Below, piece by piece: positions 53,564 through 61,885 of a DNA stretch of 64,000 nt. Both the position numbers and the translations under genes were made by a program. The stretch is from positions 59,050 through 123,049 of the forward strand of contig WRMB01000001.1 in NCBI GenBank assembly GCA_009777345.1, in the 5' to 3' direction. Numbering within the stretch: the first letter of the stretch is position 1; each line of letters begins with the position of its first letter. Source of the stretch: Micrococcales bacterium (GTDB lineage: Bacteria > Actinomycetota > Actinomycetes > Actinomycetales > Cellulomonadaceae). The notes below the pieces were generated by a model. It was not told the origin of the DNA. It saw only the letters and a program-made list of their open reading frames with translations, and did not search any database.

Positions 53564-54472
53564 TCAGCCGAAGGCGGCGATCTCGATCTTCTTCATGCTC
53601 ATCAGGGTGGCGTAGGCGCCCGGTCTGGTCATCAGCTGGCTCATGGTGGCGGGGACGACCTGCCAGCTGAGCCCGAACCTGTCGACGCACCAGCCGCACC
53701 GCTCGGCCTCGGGGACGGCGCTGAGCCGGTCCCAGCAGTGGTCGAGCTCGGCCTGGTCGGCGACCGAGAGCCTCAGCGACACACCAGGGTTGAACGTGAA
53801 GTCCTGGTCGGCGGCGTCCGTCGCGGCGAACCACTGGTCGAGCACCTGGAAGTCGGCGAACATCACCTCACCGGCGACCGGGCCGGCCTCCGGCGGGTAC
53901 CGGACCATCGTCCCGGTCCGCCCGGCGAACAGGGAGGTGTAGCGCTCGACCGCCTCGGCGGCCCGACCCTGGACGGTGTGGCCGAACATCAGGCTCGGGG
54001 TGACGAACGGGCGGGGTTCGCCCTCGGGGTTGGTCAGCATCAGCTGCCAGCTCACGTCGTACCGGTCGGCGACCCAGCCGTAGTGCGGGCTGAAGGGGTA
54101 CTCCTGCAGCGGCATCAGTGCCTGCCCGCCGTCGGACAGTGCCGCCCACATCTCGTCCAGGTGCTGGCGGGCCCGCGGGTCGACCGACGGGTCGAAGTTC
54201 AAGATGAACGACACCGACGGGTTGAGCGAGAACTCGGGGCCCGCGTTGGTCCCCAAGAGCCGGAACCCCGGCTGACCGGGCTGCGGGTAGCCTGCCAGCT
54301 CGAGCTCCACCAGGAGCACCTGGCCCGCCATATCGGCCTGGAAATCCAGCAGCCCCTCGGTCGGGTAGTACTGGGTGTCGACCACCCGGCTGTCCGGGAA
54401 GACCGTGGTGTAGAACTCCGCTGCCTCGCCTGCGGCGTGGTCGAACCAGATATTGGGCACGATCCGCTGCAT
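53564..54472 (-). CDS. VOC-superfamily protein (PhnB/3-demethylubiquinone-like), two domains
   Basis: The 302-residue protein carries two glyoxalase-fold modules, each with a (P/S)NIWFDHAAGEAAEFYTTV-type start (second copy TPSLMFGHTVQGRAAEAVER, YTSLF) and an end in RYDVSWQLML or RFGLSWQVVP. Family members bind metals or small ligands; enzymatic role unknown. It is a single gene between DUF1992 and the nucleosidase. Confidence 0.88.
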   Translation of the reverse strand: MQRIVPNIWFDHAAGEAAEFYTTVFPDSRVVDTQYYPTEGLLDFQADMAGQVLLVELELAGYPQPGQPGFRLLGTNAGPEFSLNPSVSFILNFDPSVDPRARQHLDEMWAALSDGGQALMPLQEYPFSPHYGWVADRYDVSWQLMLTNPEGEPRPFVTPSLMFGHTVQGRAAEAVERYTSLFAGRTGTMVRYPPEAGPVAGEVMFADFQVLDQWFAATDAADQDFTFNPGVSLRLSVADQAELDHCWDRLSAVPEAERCGWCVDRFGLSWQVVPATMSQLMTRPGAYATLMSMKKIEIAAFG

Positions 54473-54658
54473 CGTCGGCCTCTCGTCGTTGCGCGTCGTC
54501 GCGCAGGGTAAGTGATCTTCTGTCGGTCGCGGTCCAGCATCCCACGGGCGCTGGCGACGGTGGTCCCGTGACGCCAGGCCGGACGGGACCGGTCAGAGCG
54601 TGAACGGCGCCCGGCGAGACCACGACGGGACAGGCGCCCCGACGCGGGACGGCCGCGG

Positions 54659-55351
54659 TCAGACGTCCGTCTGGGTGAGCATCTCGACGACGATATGGGC
54701 CGAGCGTTCGGAGGCATCGTCCACATGGGTGGCGTGGTCGTCGCTCGCTGCGGGGCCGCACAGGTCGGACACTCCGCGCACCGACACGAACGGGACCCCG
54801 AACAGGTGCGCCACCTGGGACAGCGCGGCCGACTCCATATCGGTGGACAGGGCTTCGGGGAACTGGTTACGCACCTCGTCGACGTTCTGCGCGGTGACGA
54901 ACGAGTCGGACGACACCACCAGGCCGGTCCGGGTGGGGATATCGGGCGTGCCCGCGGCGGCTGCGGCGGCGACGAGACGCCGGTCGCAGGTGTAGCGCTC
55001 GGGCATGCCAGGGACCTGGCCCAGCGCGTAGCCGAAGCCGGTGGCGTCGGCGCTGGAGTACAAGGTCTCGGAGGAGACCACCACGTCACCGACGCGGACG
55101 TCAGTACCTAGGCCGCCTGCTGTTCCGGCGCTGACTATCATGCCGACCGGAATGTCGTCAAGGAGCGTGGTGAGAACGTACGACGTGGCAGTGGCGGCGT
55201 TGACCAGGCCGATGCCGGAGCGGACGAGCATCACAACGCGCCCGGCGATGACCGCGAGGTTTGCGTCTGCACGCTTCAGCTCTGCTGCATCTGTCGCCTC
55301 GGCCTGTGCCAGGAAAGGTTCGGCTTCCTCTGCCATGGCCACGACTATCAA
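54659..55351 (-). CDS. 5'-methylthioadenosine/S-adenosylhomocysteine nucleosidase (Pfs)
   Basis: The 230-residue enzyme cleaves SAH to adenine and S-ribosylhomocysteine, the substrate of LuxS, whose gene is just upstream. ALIVVAMAEEAEPFL, SAGTAGGLGTDVRVGDVVV, ALSTDMESAALSQVAH (purine/ribose-binding Glu) and VRGVSDLCGP match the family. TTG 55351 is taken as start because it overlaps the stop (TGA) of a luxS-end remnant; GTG 55342 or ATG 55336 are alternatives. The pair completes activated-methyl-cycle recycling and AI-2 production. Confidence 0.88.
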   Translation of the reverse strand: MIVVAMAEEAEPFLAQAEATDAAELKRADANLAVIAGRVVMLVRSGIGLVNAATATSYVLTTLLDDIPVGMIVSAGTAGGLGTDVRVGDVVVSSETLYSSADATGFGYALGQVPGMPERYTCDRRLVAAAAAAGTPDIPTRTGLVVSSDSFVTAQNVDEVRNQFPEALSTDMESAALSQVAHLFGVPFVSVRGVSDLCGPAASDDHATHVDDASERSAHIVVEMLTQTDV

Positions 55352-55437
55352 GGCGTCCAGCCTGCTCTTAACTCGTCGCGGGTGGCCAGCAACTCGGCGG
55401 CGGCCTTGGTGTCGTCCAGAGTGTGGTGCGCGCCCCA
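55348..55437 (-). pseudogene. Remnant of a second luxS 3' end
   Basis: Directly after the luxS stop (55438) the minus strand reads WGAHHTLDDTKAAAELLATR and DELRAGWTP to a stop at 55348. This repeats the end of intact LuxS ([20 protein letters not shown]...) with many changes. It is the tail of a different luxS allele, left when the current copy replaced the earlier gene, or an old tandem duplication. Confidence 0.8.
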
Positions 55438-55902
55438 TCACCGGGTCACCTGCGTCCACTCGTCCTGGTGAGCCAGGAGCTCGGCGGCGGCGGCCTGGGC
55501 GCCGGCCAGGGTGTGGTGCGCGCCCCAGCCGCACTGCACCTCGTTGGCGGCGGGCACCTCGTCGGCCTCCAGGATGTCCTGCAGCGTGGCCGCGACCAGG
55601 TTGTGGACCGCCTCGTCGGACGGTTCTCCGGTCAGCATCAGGTAGAACCCGGTCTGGCAGCCCATCGGGGAGAAGTCGAGCACCGCGTCGCAGTGGTTGC
55701 GGGAGTGCTCGGCGAACAGGTGCTCCAACGAGTGCACCGTGTCCATCTCCAGGTGCTCGACGTTGGGCTGGGTGAACCGGACGTCGTACTTGGAGATCAC
55801 GTCGCCGTGCGGCAGCCTCTTGCGGTCGGCCAGCCGGACGTACGGGGCGGCCACGGTGCGGTGGTCGAGGTTGAAGGACTCGACGTTCATGCGCTGCGTC
55901 AT
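55438..55902 (-). CDS. luxS: S-ribosylhomocysteine lyase LuxS
   Basis: The 154-residue enzyme makes homocysteine and the AI-2 precursor DPD. The Fe-binding HSLEH (H57, H61) with catalytic Glu60, catalytic GCQTGFYL (Cys82) and the third ligand in QCGWGAHH are intact. ATG 55902 follows directly on [15 protein letters not shown]. It forms a unit with the nucleosidase downstream, separated by a remnant of another luxS end. Confidence 0.97.
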   Translation of the reverse strand: MTQRMNVESFNLDHRTVAAPYVRLADRKRLPHGDVISKYDVRFTQPNVEHLEMDTVHSLEHLFAEHSRNHCDAVLDFSPMGCQTGFYLMLTGEPSDEAVHNLVAATLQDILEADEVPAANEVQCGWGAHHTLAGAQAAAAELLAHQDEWTQVTR

Positions 55903-56043
55903 GGGAACCAGTGTGGGGCACGGTCCGGTCGGTACCGCGGCGTGGGGCGGTCGTGTCGGGCTTCGTCGGCGACCGGGCGGCACGCGGGAGGCGTGTGGGC
56001 AACTATTGTCGTATCGACATGAACTAGTGGTAGGCTTCCGCCC

Positions 56044-56883
56044 ATGTCGCTCACCTCCCCGATGCCCCCACCGTGGTTGCGCTACCCCGGTGTCTCCTTC
56101 GCCAGCATCCACTGGAGGACGGGCGCGGGCGAGGACTACGTATCGCAGCTCGGTGGGTGGCTGCGCTCGCTGTCTCCGGCCGACCGGGCGGAGTACCAGC
56201 GTCTGTTCCCCGCGCCGAAGACCTGGCCCCGGTACTACCAATCCGTCGACGAGGACGCCAGGCTGGCCGAGCTGGCGGATCTGGAGATCGGGGGCGTCCA
56301 GCACTGGGAGCCCCACGGTGCCCGCCGCTACACCCGGGACAGCCTGAAGGCTCGGTGCGCCGCGGGGGAGCAGCCGTCGTACATCATGTTCTGGAAACCC
56401 GGTGAGCCCGGAACCGAGGCATGCCTGGGGCAGTGGCAGCCGTCGCAGTTCACGGTCGACGGCCAGACGTACGGCTGCACCGAGCAGTACATGATGGCCG
56501 AGAAGGCCCGCCTGTTCGACGACGAAGAGATGGAGCGGGCCATCATGGCGACCGACGACCCGGCCACCATGAAACGCCTGGGCAGGAAAGTCCGCGGTTT
56601 CGACGCCGGGATGTGGGGCAAGGCCAAGCACTCCATCGTCCTCAACGGTAATTATGCCAAGTTCAGCCAGGACCCTGACCTGCGCAGCTACCTGACAGGC
56701 ACTGGTGACGCGGTCCTGGTCGAGGCCAGCCCGCTCGACACGGTCTGGGGCATCGGCCTGGGCGCGAACAACGAACGGGCGACCGATCCGGCCCGCTGGC
56801 GCGGTGCGAACCTGCTCGGTTTCGCCCTGATGGAGACCCGTGACGAGATCGCCCGGGTCTGGGCGCACGCCGACCTCCTCTGA
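56044..56883 (+). CDS. NADAR-domain protein (YbiA/RibX-like) with N-terminal extension
   Basis: The 279-residue protein has a C-terminal NADAR domain (about residues 118-278): [60 protein letters not shown], and [12 protein letters not shown]. YbiA-type members act as N-glycosidases; other NADAR proteins remove ADP-ribose from guanine. The first 110 residues ([20 protein letters not shown]...) form an extra helical part. The gene is followed by the palindrome that hosts the IS481 element. Confidence 0.88.
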   Translation: MSLTSPMPPPWLRYPGVSFASIHWRTGAGEDYVSQLGGWLRSLSPADRAEYQRLFPAPKTWPRYYQSVDEDARLAELADLEIGGVQHWEPHGARRYTRDSLKARCAAGEQPSYIMFWKPGEPGTEACLGQWQPSQFTVDGQTYGCTEQYMMAEKARLFDDEEMERAIMATDDPATMKRLGRKVRGFDAGMWGKAKHSIVLNGNYAKFSQDPDLRSYLTGTGDAVLVEASPLDTVWGIGLGANNERATDPARWRGANLLGFALMETRDEIARVWAHADLL

Positions 56884-57138
56884 CCCACCAGTTCCGTGAC
56901 GTCAGTTCGAGACTTCTGTCGCGGATTCGAGAGTAATACTCTCGAATCCGCGATGTGATGTCTCGGAACATAGGTGACAGTTCTGCCTCAGGACATGGGT
57001 GACAGTTCGTGTCTCGGGACATGGGTGACGGTTTGCCGAGGACGGGTGGCCTTGGGACTGTCACCGATGTCCTGAGGCGCTGTTTGACCAGGCTCAGGAC
57101 ATCGGTGACGGCAGCGGGCGTGACGAGCCGTGGAGTCT

Positions 57139-57406
57139 TCAGGGCGGTGGTGTGCCGTGGGTGGTGGCTGAGACGTACCGGGTGCCGGGGGCGGGTAGGG
57201 GCTGGTCGGCGAGGACTTCGCCGGTGGTGGGGTCGGCGATGGTGATCGTGGTGGTGTCGACTACCACGACGACGTCGCGGCCTGCGTGGGCGGTTCCCAG
57301 GTAGTAGGACAGGCTGTGGACGGTGACTACCCCCTTGGTGGAGGCTCTGCGGGTGTAGTCGCCGGGTGGGACCGGGGACGGTGCGGGCCGGGCGGGGGTC
57401 GGGGGG
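57139..57406 (-). other. C-terminal part of the IS481 transposase in the -1 frame
   Basis: Following the C run, the -1 frame reads GDYTRRASTKGVVTVHSLSY, then YLGTAHAGRDVVVVVDTTTI and TIADPTTGEVLADQPLP to the stop at 57139. This is the DNA-binding/oligomerisation tail seen in intact IS481 transposases of actinobacteria. It has no start of its own. Confidence 0.85.
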
Positions 57407-58352
57407 CGTCGGCCACGGGGGTGGCGTCCCAGGCTTGTTGTGGGGTGGCTCGTCCTGGTAGCCCCTGGTGGGGGCGTTGGTCGTTGTAGATCTGGTCGAA
57501 GGCGTCGACCTGGGCCTGGAGCCCGGCGAGGGTCGAGGCCAGAGGTTGTCTGCCCAACCAGCGGAACAGGGTCTGGTGGAACCGCTCGTTCTTGCCCTGG
57601 GTGGTCGGTCTGCCGGGCTTGCCGGTGATGGTCTCCACGCCCAGGGACTGGGCGTAGGCGGTGAGCCTGCCCACCCGGCCCCGCCGTGAGGGGTTCAGCG
57701 CCGACCCGTTGTCGGTCAGCAGCCGTTGGGGCACGCCCCGGGCGGCCACGCCCTTCTTGAACACCGCCAGGGCGGCTTCGGCGGTCTCGCCGCTGGCGAC
57801 CAGAGACGCCACGGCGACCCTGGAGTGGTCGTCCTGGAGCTGGAAGACCACGCACCTGCGGCCGGCGGTCAGGACCCACTCGGTGGCGTCCAGCTGCCAG
57901 CACGCGTTGGGCGCGGGGTACACGAACCGCCGCCAGGCAGCCCGCGGTCTCTTGCGCGGCTCGACGCGGGCCACGCCCCGCTCACGGAAGATCCTGGCCA
58001 GCGACGCCACCGACGGCGCGGCCAGACCCATCGACACCATCTTGTCGTGCACGCTGACCGGCCCGTGGTCCAGCCCGGACCGCTCCAGCGCCGCACGCAC
58101 CTGCACGGCCTGGTCCTTGACGTCCTCGCCGATCCGGGTCGGGGACCGGACCGGACGGCGCGACCGGGGCTCCAGAGCCGCAGCCTGACCCTCAGCACGG
58201 GCCCGAGCCCTGATCGCGTAGAACGTCTTGCGAGAGACGCCGTGCTCGGCACAGAACGTCGTCACCGCCCCGCGGGGCGCGTCGTCAGGCCAGGCGGCGA
58301 TCGCCAGCCGGGTACGAGGGCCGACAGGACTGGGTGAGGGTCTGTTCGTCAC
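57327..58352 (-). CDS. IS481 transposase, main frame
   Basis: The 341-residue frame contains a helix-turn-helix (FCAEHGVSRKTFYAIRARAR) and the rve-type DDE core: WQLDATEWVL, RLLTDNGSALNP, GKNERFHQTLFRWLGRQ. GTG 58352 is the start. After a run of six G (57401-57406; C on the coding strand) this frame ends in Pro/Arg-rich residues, whereas the -1 frame continues as typical transposase sequence. The protein may be made by -1 slippage or may be inactivated by a one-base change. Confidence 0.92.
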   Translation of the reverse strand: MTNRPSPSPVGPRTRLAIAAWPDDAPRGAVTTFCAEHGVSRKTFYAIRARARAEGQAAALEPRSRRPVRSPTRIGEDVKDQAVQVRAALERSGLDHGPVSVHDKMVSMGLAAPSVASLARIFRERGVARVEPRKRPRAAWRRFVYPAPNACWQLDATEWVLTAGRRCVVFQLQDDHSRVAVASLVASGETAEAALAVFKKGVAARGVPQRLLTDNGSALNPSRRGRVGRLTAYAQSLGVETITGKPGRPTTQGKNERFHQTLFRWLGRQPLASTLAGLQAQVDAFDQIYNDQRPHQGLPGRATPQQAWDATPVADAPRPPPGPHRPRSHPATTPAEPPPRG

Positions 58353-58620
58353 CGGCCAAGCAAACCGGTGCGCCTACGGGCACTGTCACCGATGTCCTGA
58401 GTCATCCCTGGTCGGCACCGACACACCAGGACACCGGTGACAGTCCAGGCCGCACGCGACGCCACCAGAGGTCACCTCGAAGAAGTGTCACCACGAAGAC
58501 CTCGTGTTCTGTCACCGATGTCCTGAGGCAGAACTGTCACCGATGTCCTGCGAGATAACACTCTCGAATCCGCGACAGAAGTCTCGAACTGACGTCACGG
58601 GCTGTCCTGGGGCCTGTGGC

Positions 58621-59001
58621 TCAGCGGTTGGTGCGGCCGCGCAGGCGCTCGGTCAGACGGCGGTCGCGTTTGGTGGGGCGGCCAGCGCCGCGGTCGCGCT
58701 GGGCGACCACGGCGACCGGCTCTCCTCGCGGGGGAGCGGGAGTGCGGTCGAGGTAGCAGGTGACCGCGACGGGTGCGCCGACCCGTTTGACGATGAGCCG
58801 CTGCACGACGACGATCCGGTCCCGTGCCCCGCCACGCACCACGACCTCGTCCCCCGGCACGACGAGCGTCGCCGGTTTGGCGCGTTCCCCGTTGACCCGC
58901 ACGTGCCCGGCCCGGCAGGCCTTCCCGGCGGCCGACCGGGTGGGGAACAACCGCACCGCCCAGCACCAGGCATCCACCCGGGCCTTGCTCACCTCTGCCA
59001 T
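58621..59001 (-). CDS. S4-domain RNA-binding protein (Hsp15/RlbA-like)
   Basis: The 126-residue basic protein starts with the S4 fold (VSKARVDAWCWAVRLFPTRS, AAGKACRAGHVRVNGERAKP) and ends in an Arg-rich tail. Hsp15 (HslR) binds 50S subunits carrying nascent chains and recycles them. The family call is good; a ribosome-recycling role is inferred. Confidence 0.88.
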   Translation of the reverse strand: MAEVSKARVDAWCWAVRLFPTRSAAGKACRAGHVRVNGERAKPATLVVPGDEVVVRGGARDRIVVVQRLIVKRVGAPVAVTCYLDRTPAPPRGEPVAVVAQRDRGAGRPTKRDRRLTERLRGRTNR

Positions 59002-59086
59002 CGGCCCAGCATCGCACGTCTGCGCACACAGGGGCTGGCCGCTATGCGAGGTTGTGCAGAGGCAGCCTGTTGTGTAGACTCAACAG

Positions 59087-59314
59087 ATGATCAGCAGGGG
59101 GCGGCATCCGAAGAACGTGATCAACGACGCGCTCCGGGAGTTTGACCCTGAAAGGTTCGAGGTGGTTGTGGTTCACAGGGGCCACCGTTGGGGCATGGTC
59201 CGGTGCTTGAGCTGTGGCGACGTTCGGGCGGTCTACTCGACGCCCCGCGTCCCAGAGGACAACGCACGAGATATCCGTTTGTTCGCCAGCAGGCATCAGC
59301 ACCAGGAGGAGTGA
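59087..59314 (+). CDS. Small HicA-like protein, possible toxin
   Basis: A 75-residue basic protein (RGRHPKNVINDALREFDPER, FEVVVVHRGHRWGMVRCLSC) whose G-x-H-W-G-x-x-R-C core resembles the dsRNA-like fold of HicA toxins, with an extra CLSCG pair. TAGACT (59075-59080) lies 6 bases before the ATG, so the message is probably leaderless. The next gene, an HTH-containing protein, is 5 bases on and would be its antitoxin. The pairing is inferred from position and size. Confidence 0.65.
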   Translation: MISRGRHPKNVINDALREFDPERFEVVVVHRGHRWGMVRCLSCGDVRAVYSTPRVPEDNARDIRLFASRHQHQEE

Positions 59315-59319
59315 GGACG

Positions 59320-59829
59320 ATGGCACCGCACGAGTTCACGATCTTCCTCGACCGTGCGCCGTCGGACGAAGAGTACGACGTCTTGTACGAGGTTGGTTTC
59401 GACGACTCCACGCCTGGCACCCATGCTGGGCGTGGGCTGATCCACGTCCACCGTGAGGCGGAGTCTCTGGTCGAGGCCATCATCTCGGTGTGCCTCGACG
59501 CTGTCCGGGCTGGTTTTCAGGTCGTCGCCCTCGAGGACGAAGACCTCGTCTCCCTCAAGACCGTCGCCGAACGGGTGGGACGCACCTACGAGTCGGTGCG
59601 CCTGCTGGCCCACGGCAAGCGCGGGCCTGGCGGGTTTCCTCCGGTCCAGTCCGGCGACGGCTGGACGCTGGTCTCCTGGGCGGCCACCGCCGACTGGTTC
59701 CGTCAGCACTACGGGACGGACGTGACCAGCGACGAGCGCGAACGCACCCTCGCCGCGGCCGACCACCTGCTGCGCGCCCGGGCCCTCGGCATCGACCTGA
59801 CCCCTCTCGTCCCGCTGGCCGCCGCCTAG
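59320..59829 (+). CDS. HTH-containing protein, possible antitoxin partner
   Basis: The 169-residue acidic protein starts at ATG 59320 behind AGGAGGAGTGAGG. The middle has a helix-turn-helix-like LVSLKTVAERVGRTYESVRL followed by GPGGFPPVQ, as in antitoxin or excisionase-like DNA-binding proteins that read a wing at FPxP. The last 15 codons recur 2.4 kb downstream (62201-62247) as an orphan copy. It probably regulates and neutralises the small protein before it. Confidence 0.65.
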   Translation: MAPHEFTIFLDRAPSDEEYDVLYEVGFDDSTPGTHAGRGLIHVHREAESLVEAIISVCLDAVRAGFQVVALEDEDLVSLKTVAERVGRTYESVRLLAHGKRGPGGFPPVQSGDGWTLVSWAATADWFRQHYGTDVTSDERERTLAAADHLLRARALGIDLTPLVPLAAA

Positions 59830-59831
59830 GG
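59785..59831 (+). repeat. 47-bp direct repeat, left copy (3' end of the antitoxin-like gene)
   Basis: Matches 62201-62247 at 45 of 47 positions. It encodes LGIDLTPLVPLAAA and the stop in the intact gene. Confidence 0.95.
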
Positions 59832-59943
59832 TTTTCCGAGCTCACGGGAATCGAGCCGGGCATGACGGATATTGCGTTGCTCTGGGCGGGGCGTGCGGCC
59901 AAGAATCGTTCGTCACCAGTCGGACGCTGAACGGAGACGTTCC

Positions 59944-60975
59944 GTGGGAACGAGGGAACTGCTGGACGAGGCGTTGGCGAGCAACCATCCGTGGGAGGAC
60001 GGACTGCTCGCCCTGGTAGGCGACCCGCCTGCGGACCTGCTCACCGTCGTCAGGCAGCGCTGGCCGGAGGTGCGAGGCAGGCGAGGTCCGTACGGGATGT
60101 GGACGCACCTGCTTGCCCGTGTGCTGCAGATGGTTCCCGATCCTGCGGCCGACGCGGTGCTGTTCAACCTGCTCGACCCGGCGCACCCGTCTGAAGCCGC
60201 CGATATCCTCGACGCGGTGGCCGCCCGGCGCGACCGTCTCGGCCTCGATCACGTGCGGGCCGATATTCCGTCGGCGCTGCGACACTGGCTCGGGCACAAG
60301 CACTACAAGGCTCGCGGGGCAGCGCTTGCCGTGACGGCGCTCAGCGGGCAGACGTGTCTGGTCCCTGATGTGGTCGACCTGCTGGACGATCCGCAGGTCG
60401 GTGGAGAGGCCGCCCTGGCGCTGGCGCAGATGGGGGCCGTCGACCAGCTTCCGGCACTGCTGCGGCACCTGTCGAAGACCCGCGGCGACAACCGCGACCG
60501 ACTGGTGGCGGCCATCGGCCTGCTGGGCCAACCCTCGGCCGTGCCGAGCCTGCTGCAGCTGCTGGCGAAAGCACCGAAGGAGAACGTCCAGGAGCTGGAC
60601 CACGCACTCCGCACGCTGACAGGCCACGATCCCGTGCTCCCCCTGGTCACGGGCAGAAACGAGTGGTTGCGTGCGGTAAGGCAGGCCTGGTCCCGGTGGG
60701 ACGGGACGGTGCCTGAGCCGACCGTCGCCAGCATCCAGGTGCTCGACCCGGCCCGGGCGTCTGGTCGTGTCCGACGGCACAGGGACGCTGACCTTAGACA
60801 CCGACCCGCCGAGGATCGGGTCGTCATGGGTCCGTTGGGGACAGTCGCTGTACATCGCGGGGCAGCCCGTCTACCGCATGGGTGGCGGCGCGATGTGCGG
60901 CACCTGCGAGAGCGTGATGACGTGGAGCGGGATGGCGCCAGACCGGGCTGTCCTCGAGTCGGCCCAGGTCCGTGA
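59944..60975 (+). CDS. HEAT-repeat protein, probably fused originally to the next frame
   Basis: From GTG 59944 the frame gives about 275 residues of HEAT-like repeats (SEAADILDAVAARRDRLGLD, ARGAALAVTALSGQ, GEAALALAQMGAVDQLPALL, RLVAAIGLLGQPSAVPSLLQ). Beyond about 60760 the translation becomes Arg/His-rich and loses coding character, while the +1 related frame (60767-61546) carries on with good coding bias. The real gene therefore probably ends or frameshifts near 60767. ACGGAGACG (59931-59939) is the ribosome site. Confidence 0.7.
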   Translation: MGTRELLDEALASNHPWEDGLLALVGDPPADLLTVVRQRWPEVRGRRGPYGMWTHLLARVLQMVPDPAADAVLFNLLDPAHPSEAADILDAVAARRDRLGLDHVRADIPSALRHWLGHKHYKARGAALAVTALSGQTCLVPDVVDLLDDPQVGGEAALALAQMGAVDQLPALLRHLSKTRGDNRDRLVAAIGLLGQPSAVPSLLQLLAKAPKENVQELDHALRTLTGHDPVLPLVTGRNEWLRAVRQAWSRWDGTVPEPTVASIQVLDPARASGRVRRHRDADLRHRPAEDRVVMGPLGTVAVHRGAARLPHGWRRDVRHLRERDDVERDGARPGCPRVGPGP

Positions 60976-61546
60976 GGCTCTGGCCGACGTCCGTGCGTTG
61001 ACACCCCAGCTTCTGGCCACGGTGGCTCCGCTGCTCGGCCTGCTCCGGTCCGGGCACTACGCGGTCACTCTGGTGGACCTCGACACCGAAGCCGTCGACC
61101 GTCCCGAGCAGTCGTGGTGGTCACGCCGGGTCCAGCTGCGCGACGGCTGGGAAGACGACCACGAAGCCCCAGGATGGCCCGGGGAGAACCATCTCCAGGT
61201 CCGAGAACCTCTCCCAGGCGAGATCCCGACCTTCTGTGTCGTGATGCCCACCCAGCCTCCCGAGCGCACCGACCCGAACGTGGTCGACCGCCATGCTGCG
61301 GCCATGCGCGACGGACGCCACCCTGCTGCCGTGCTGCTGACCCTGATCGAGGACCGGTACGTCGAGTGCCTGGACGAAGAGAGGCTGGTCATCGGCGTGG
61401 TCCTGGACGGACACCACCGGTTGCTCGCTGCCGCCCGAGAAGGGCTGCCCGCCAGGGCGGTCATGGTGACCCGGCTCGAAGACGTCGCTGCCGAGGACCC
61501 GGCCTGTCACGTCGACAAGGTGCTGGCACCCCTGCGGTCGTCCTGA
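60767..61546 (+). CDS. Unknown protein with ParB-like GHHR motif
   Basis: A 259-residue frame beginning at GTG 60767 inside the HEAT gene. It contains YIAGQPVYRMGGGAMCGTCE (CGTC pair), and near the end VIGVVLDGHHRLLAAAREGL, a turn like that of ParB/Srx nucleotide-binding proteins. The N-terminus reads like the middle of a protein, and the 209-base overlap with the HEAT frame is too long to be normal. A single frameshifted gene of about 540 residues is likely. Confidence 0.65.
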   Translation: MSDGTGTLTLDTDPPRIGSSWVRWGQSLYIAGQPVYRMGGGAMCGTCESVMTWSGMAPDRAVLESAQVREALADVRALTPQLLATVAPLLGLLRSGHYAVTLVDLDTEAVDRPEQSWWSRRVQLRDGWEDDHEAPGWPGENHLQVREPLPGEIPTFCVVMPTQPPERTDPNVVDRHAAAMRDGRHPAAVLLTLIEDRYVECLDEERLVIGVVLDGHHRLLAAAREGLPARAVMVTRLEDVAAEDPACHVDKVLAPLRSS

Positions 61547-61596
61547 ACTCGACCAGCACCGACGAGGTGAGGGCGCTATCTGGACACGATTCGGAT

Positions 61597-61610
61597 AGTA
61601 TTCTGATACT
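61597..61610. promoter_or_regulatory. Operator of the Phd/RelE pair
   Basis: AGTAT-TCTG-ATACT is a perfect inverted repeat 23 bases upstream of the antitoxin GTG, in an A+T-rich promoter patch. Antitoxins of the Phd/YefM family bind such short palindromes to autoregulate. Confidence 0.6.
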
Positions 61611-61633
61611 GATCTGCGCTGAGGAGGGTCGCT

Positions 61634-61885
61634 GTGATCCACATCCGTCCCGTATCGGACCTGCGTAACAGGTACACCGACATCGAGCGGCAGGTCCGGA
61701 CAGGCCAGCCGGTCTTCCTGACCAAGAACGGCTACGGGTCGATGGTCGTCATGAGCTTGGAGGGCTACGCCGCGCTGGCCCAGGACACCGAGGCGGCCCT
61801 CGACGCTGCCGACCGTGCGGCCGAGGCGTCACCCGACCGTCTCACCCACGACGAGGTGTTCGCCCGTGTTCGAGGACGGCTGTGA
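61634..61885 (+). CDS. Phd/YefM-family antitoxin
   Basis: The 83-residue protein has the YefM start (IHIRPVSDLRNRYTDIERQV) and the signature VFLTKNGYGSMVVMSLEGYA, followed by an acidic toxin-binding tail. GAGGAGGG-like AGGAGGGTC (61621-61629) precedes GTG 61634. The toxin start overlaps its stop by four bases. Confidence 0.92.
   Translation: MIHIRPVSDLRNRYTDIERQVRTGQPVFLTKNGYGSMVVMSLEGYAALAQDTEAALDAADRAAEASPDRLTHDEVFARVRGRL

Larger units (their letters stand above)
56954..58560 (-). mobile_element. IS481-family insertion sequence, 1607 bp
   Basis: The ends begin TGTGATGTCTCGGAACATAG (left) and TGTTATCTCGCAGGACATCG (right, read inward) and stay matched for about 52 bases, including GGTGACAGTTCTGCCTCAGG. 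A 15-bp target duplication flanks the element. Both ends carry several copies of GGACAT-C/G-GGTGAC, likely transposase-binding sites. It carries one DDE transposase with a frameshift near its C-terminus. IS481 elements are known with target duplications of 4 to 15 bp. Confidence 0.95.
56894..58600. repeat. Type-A palindrome (85 nt) interrupted by an IS481 element
   Basis: The left part 56894-56953 (from CCGTGACGTCAGTTCGAGAC) and the right part 58576-58600 together make an 85-nt palindrome with 42-base arms and one central base. The IS element sits in the right arm, whose 15 bases CTCTCGAATCCGCGA occur on both sides of it (56939-56953 and 58561-58575). The original repeat lay between convergent genes (56883 and 58621). 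Confidence 0.95.
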
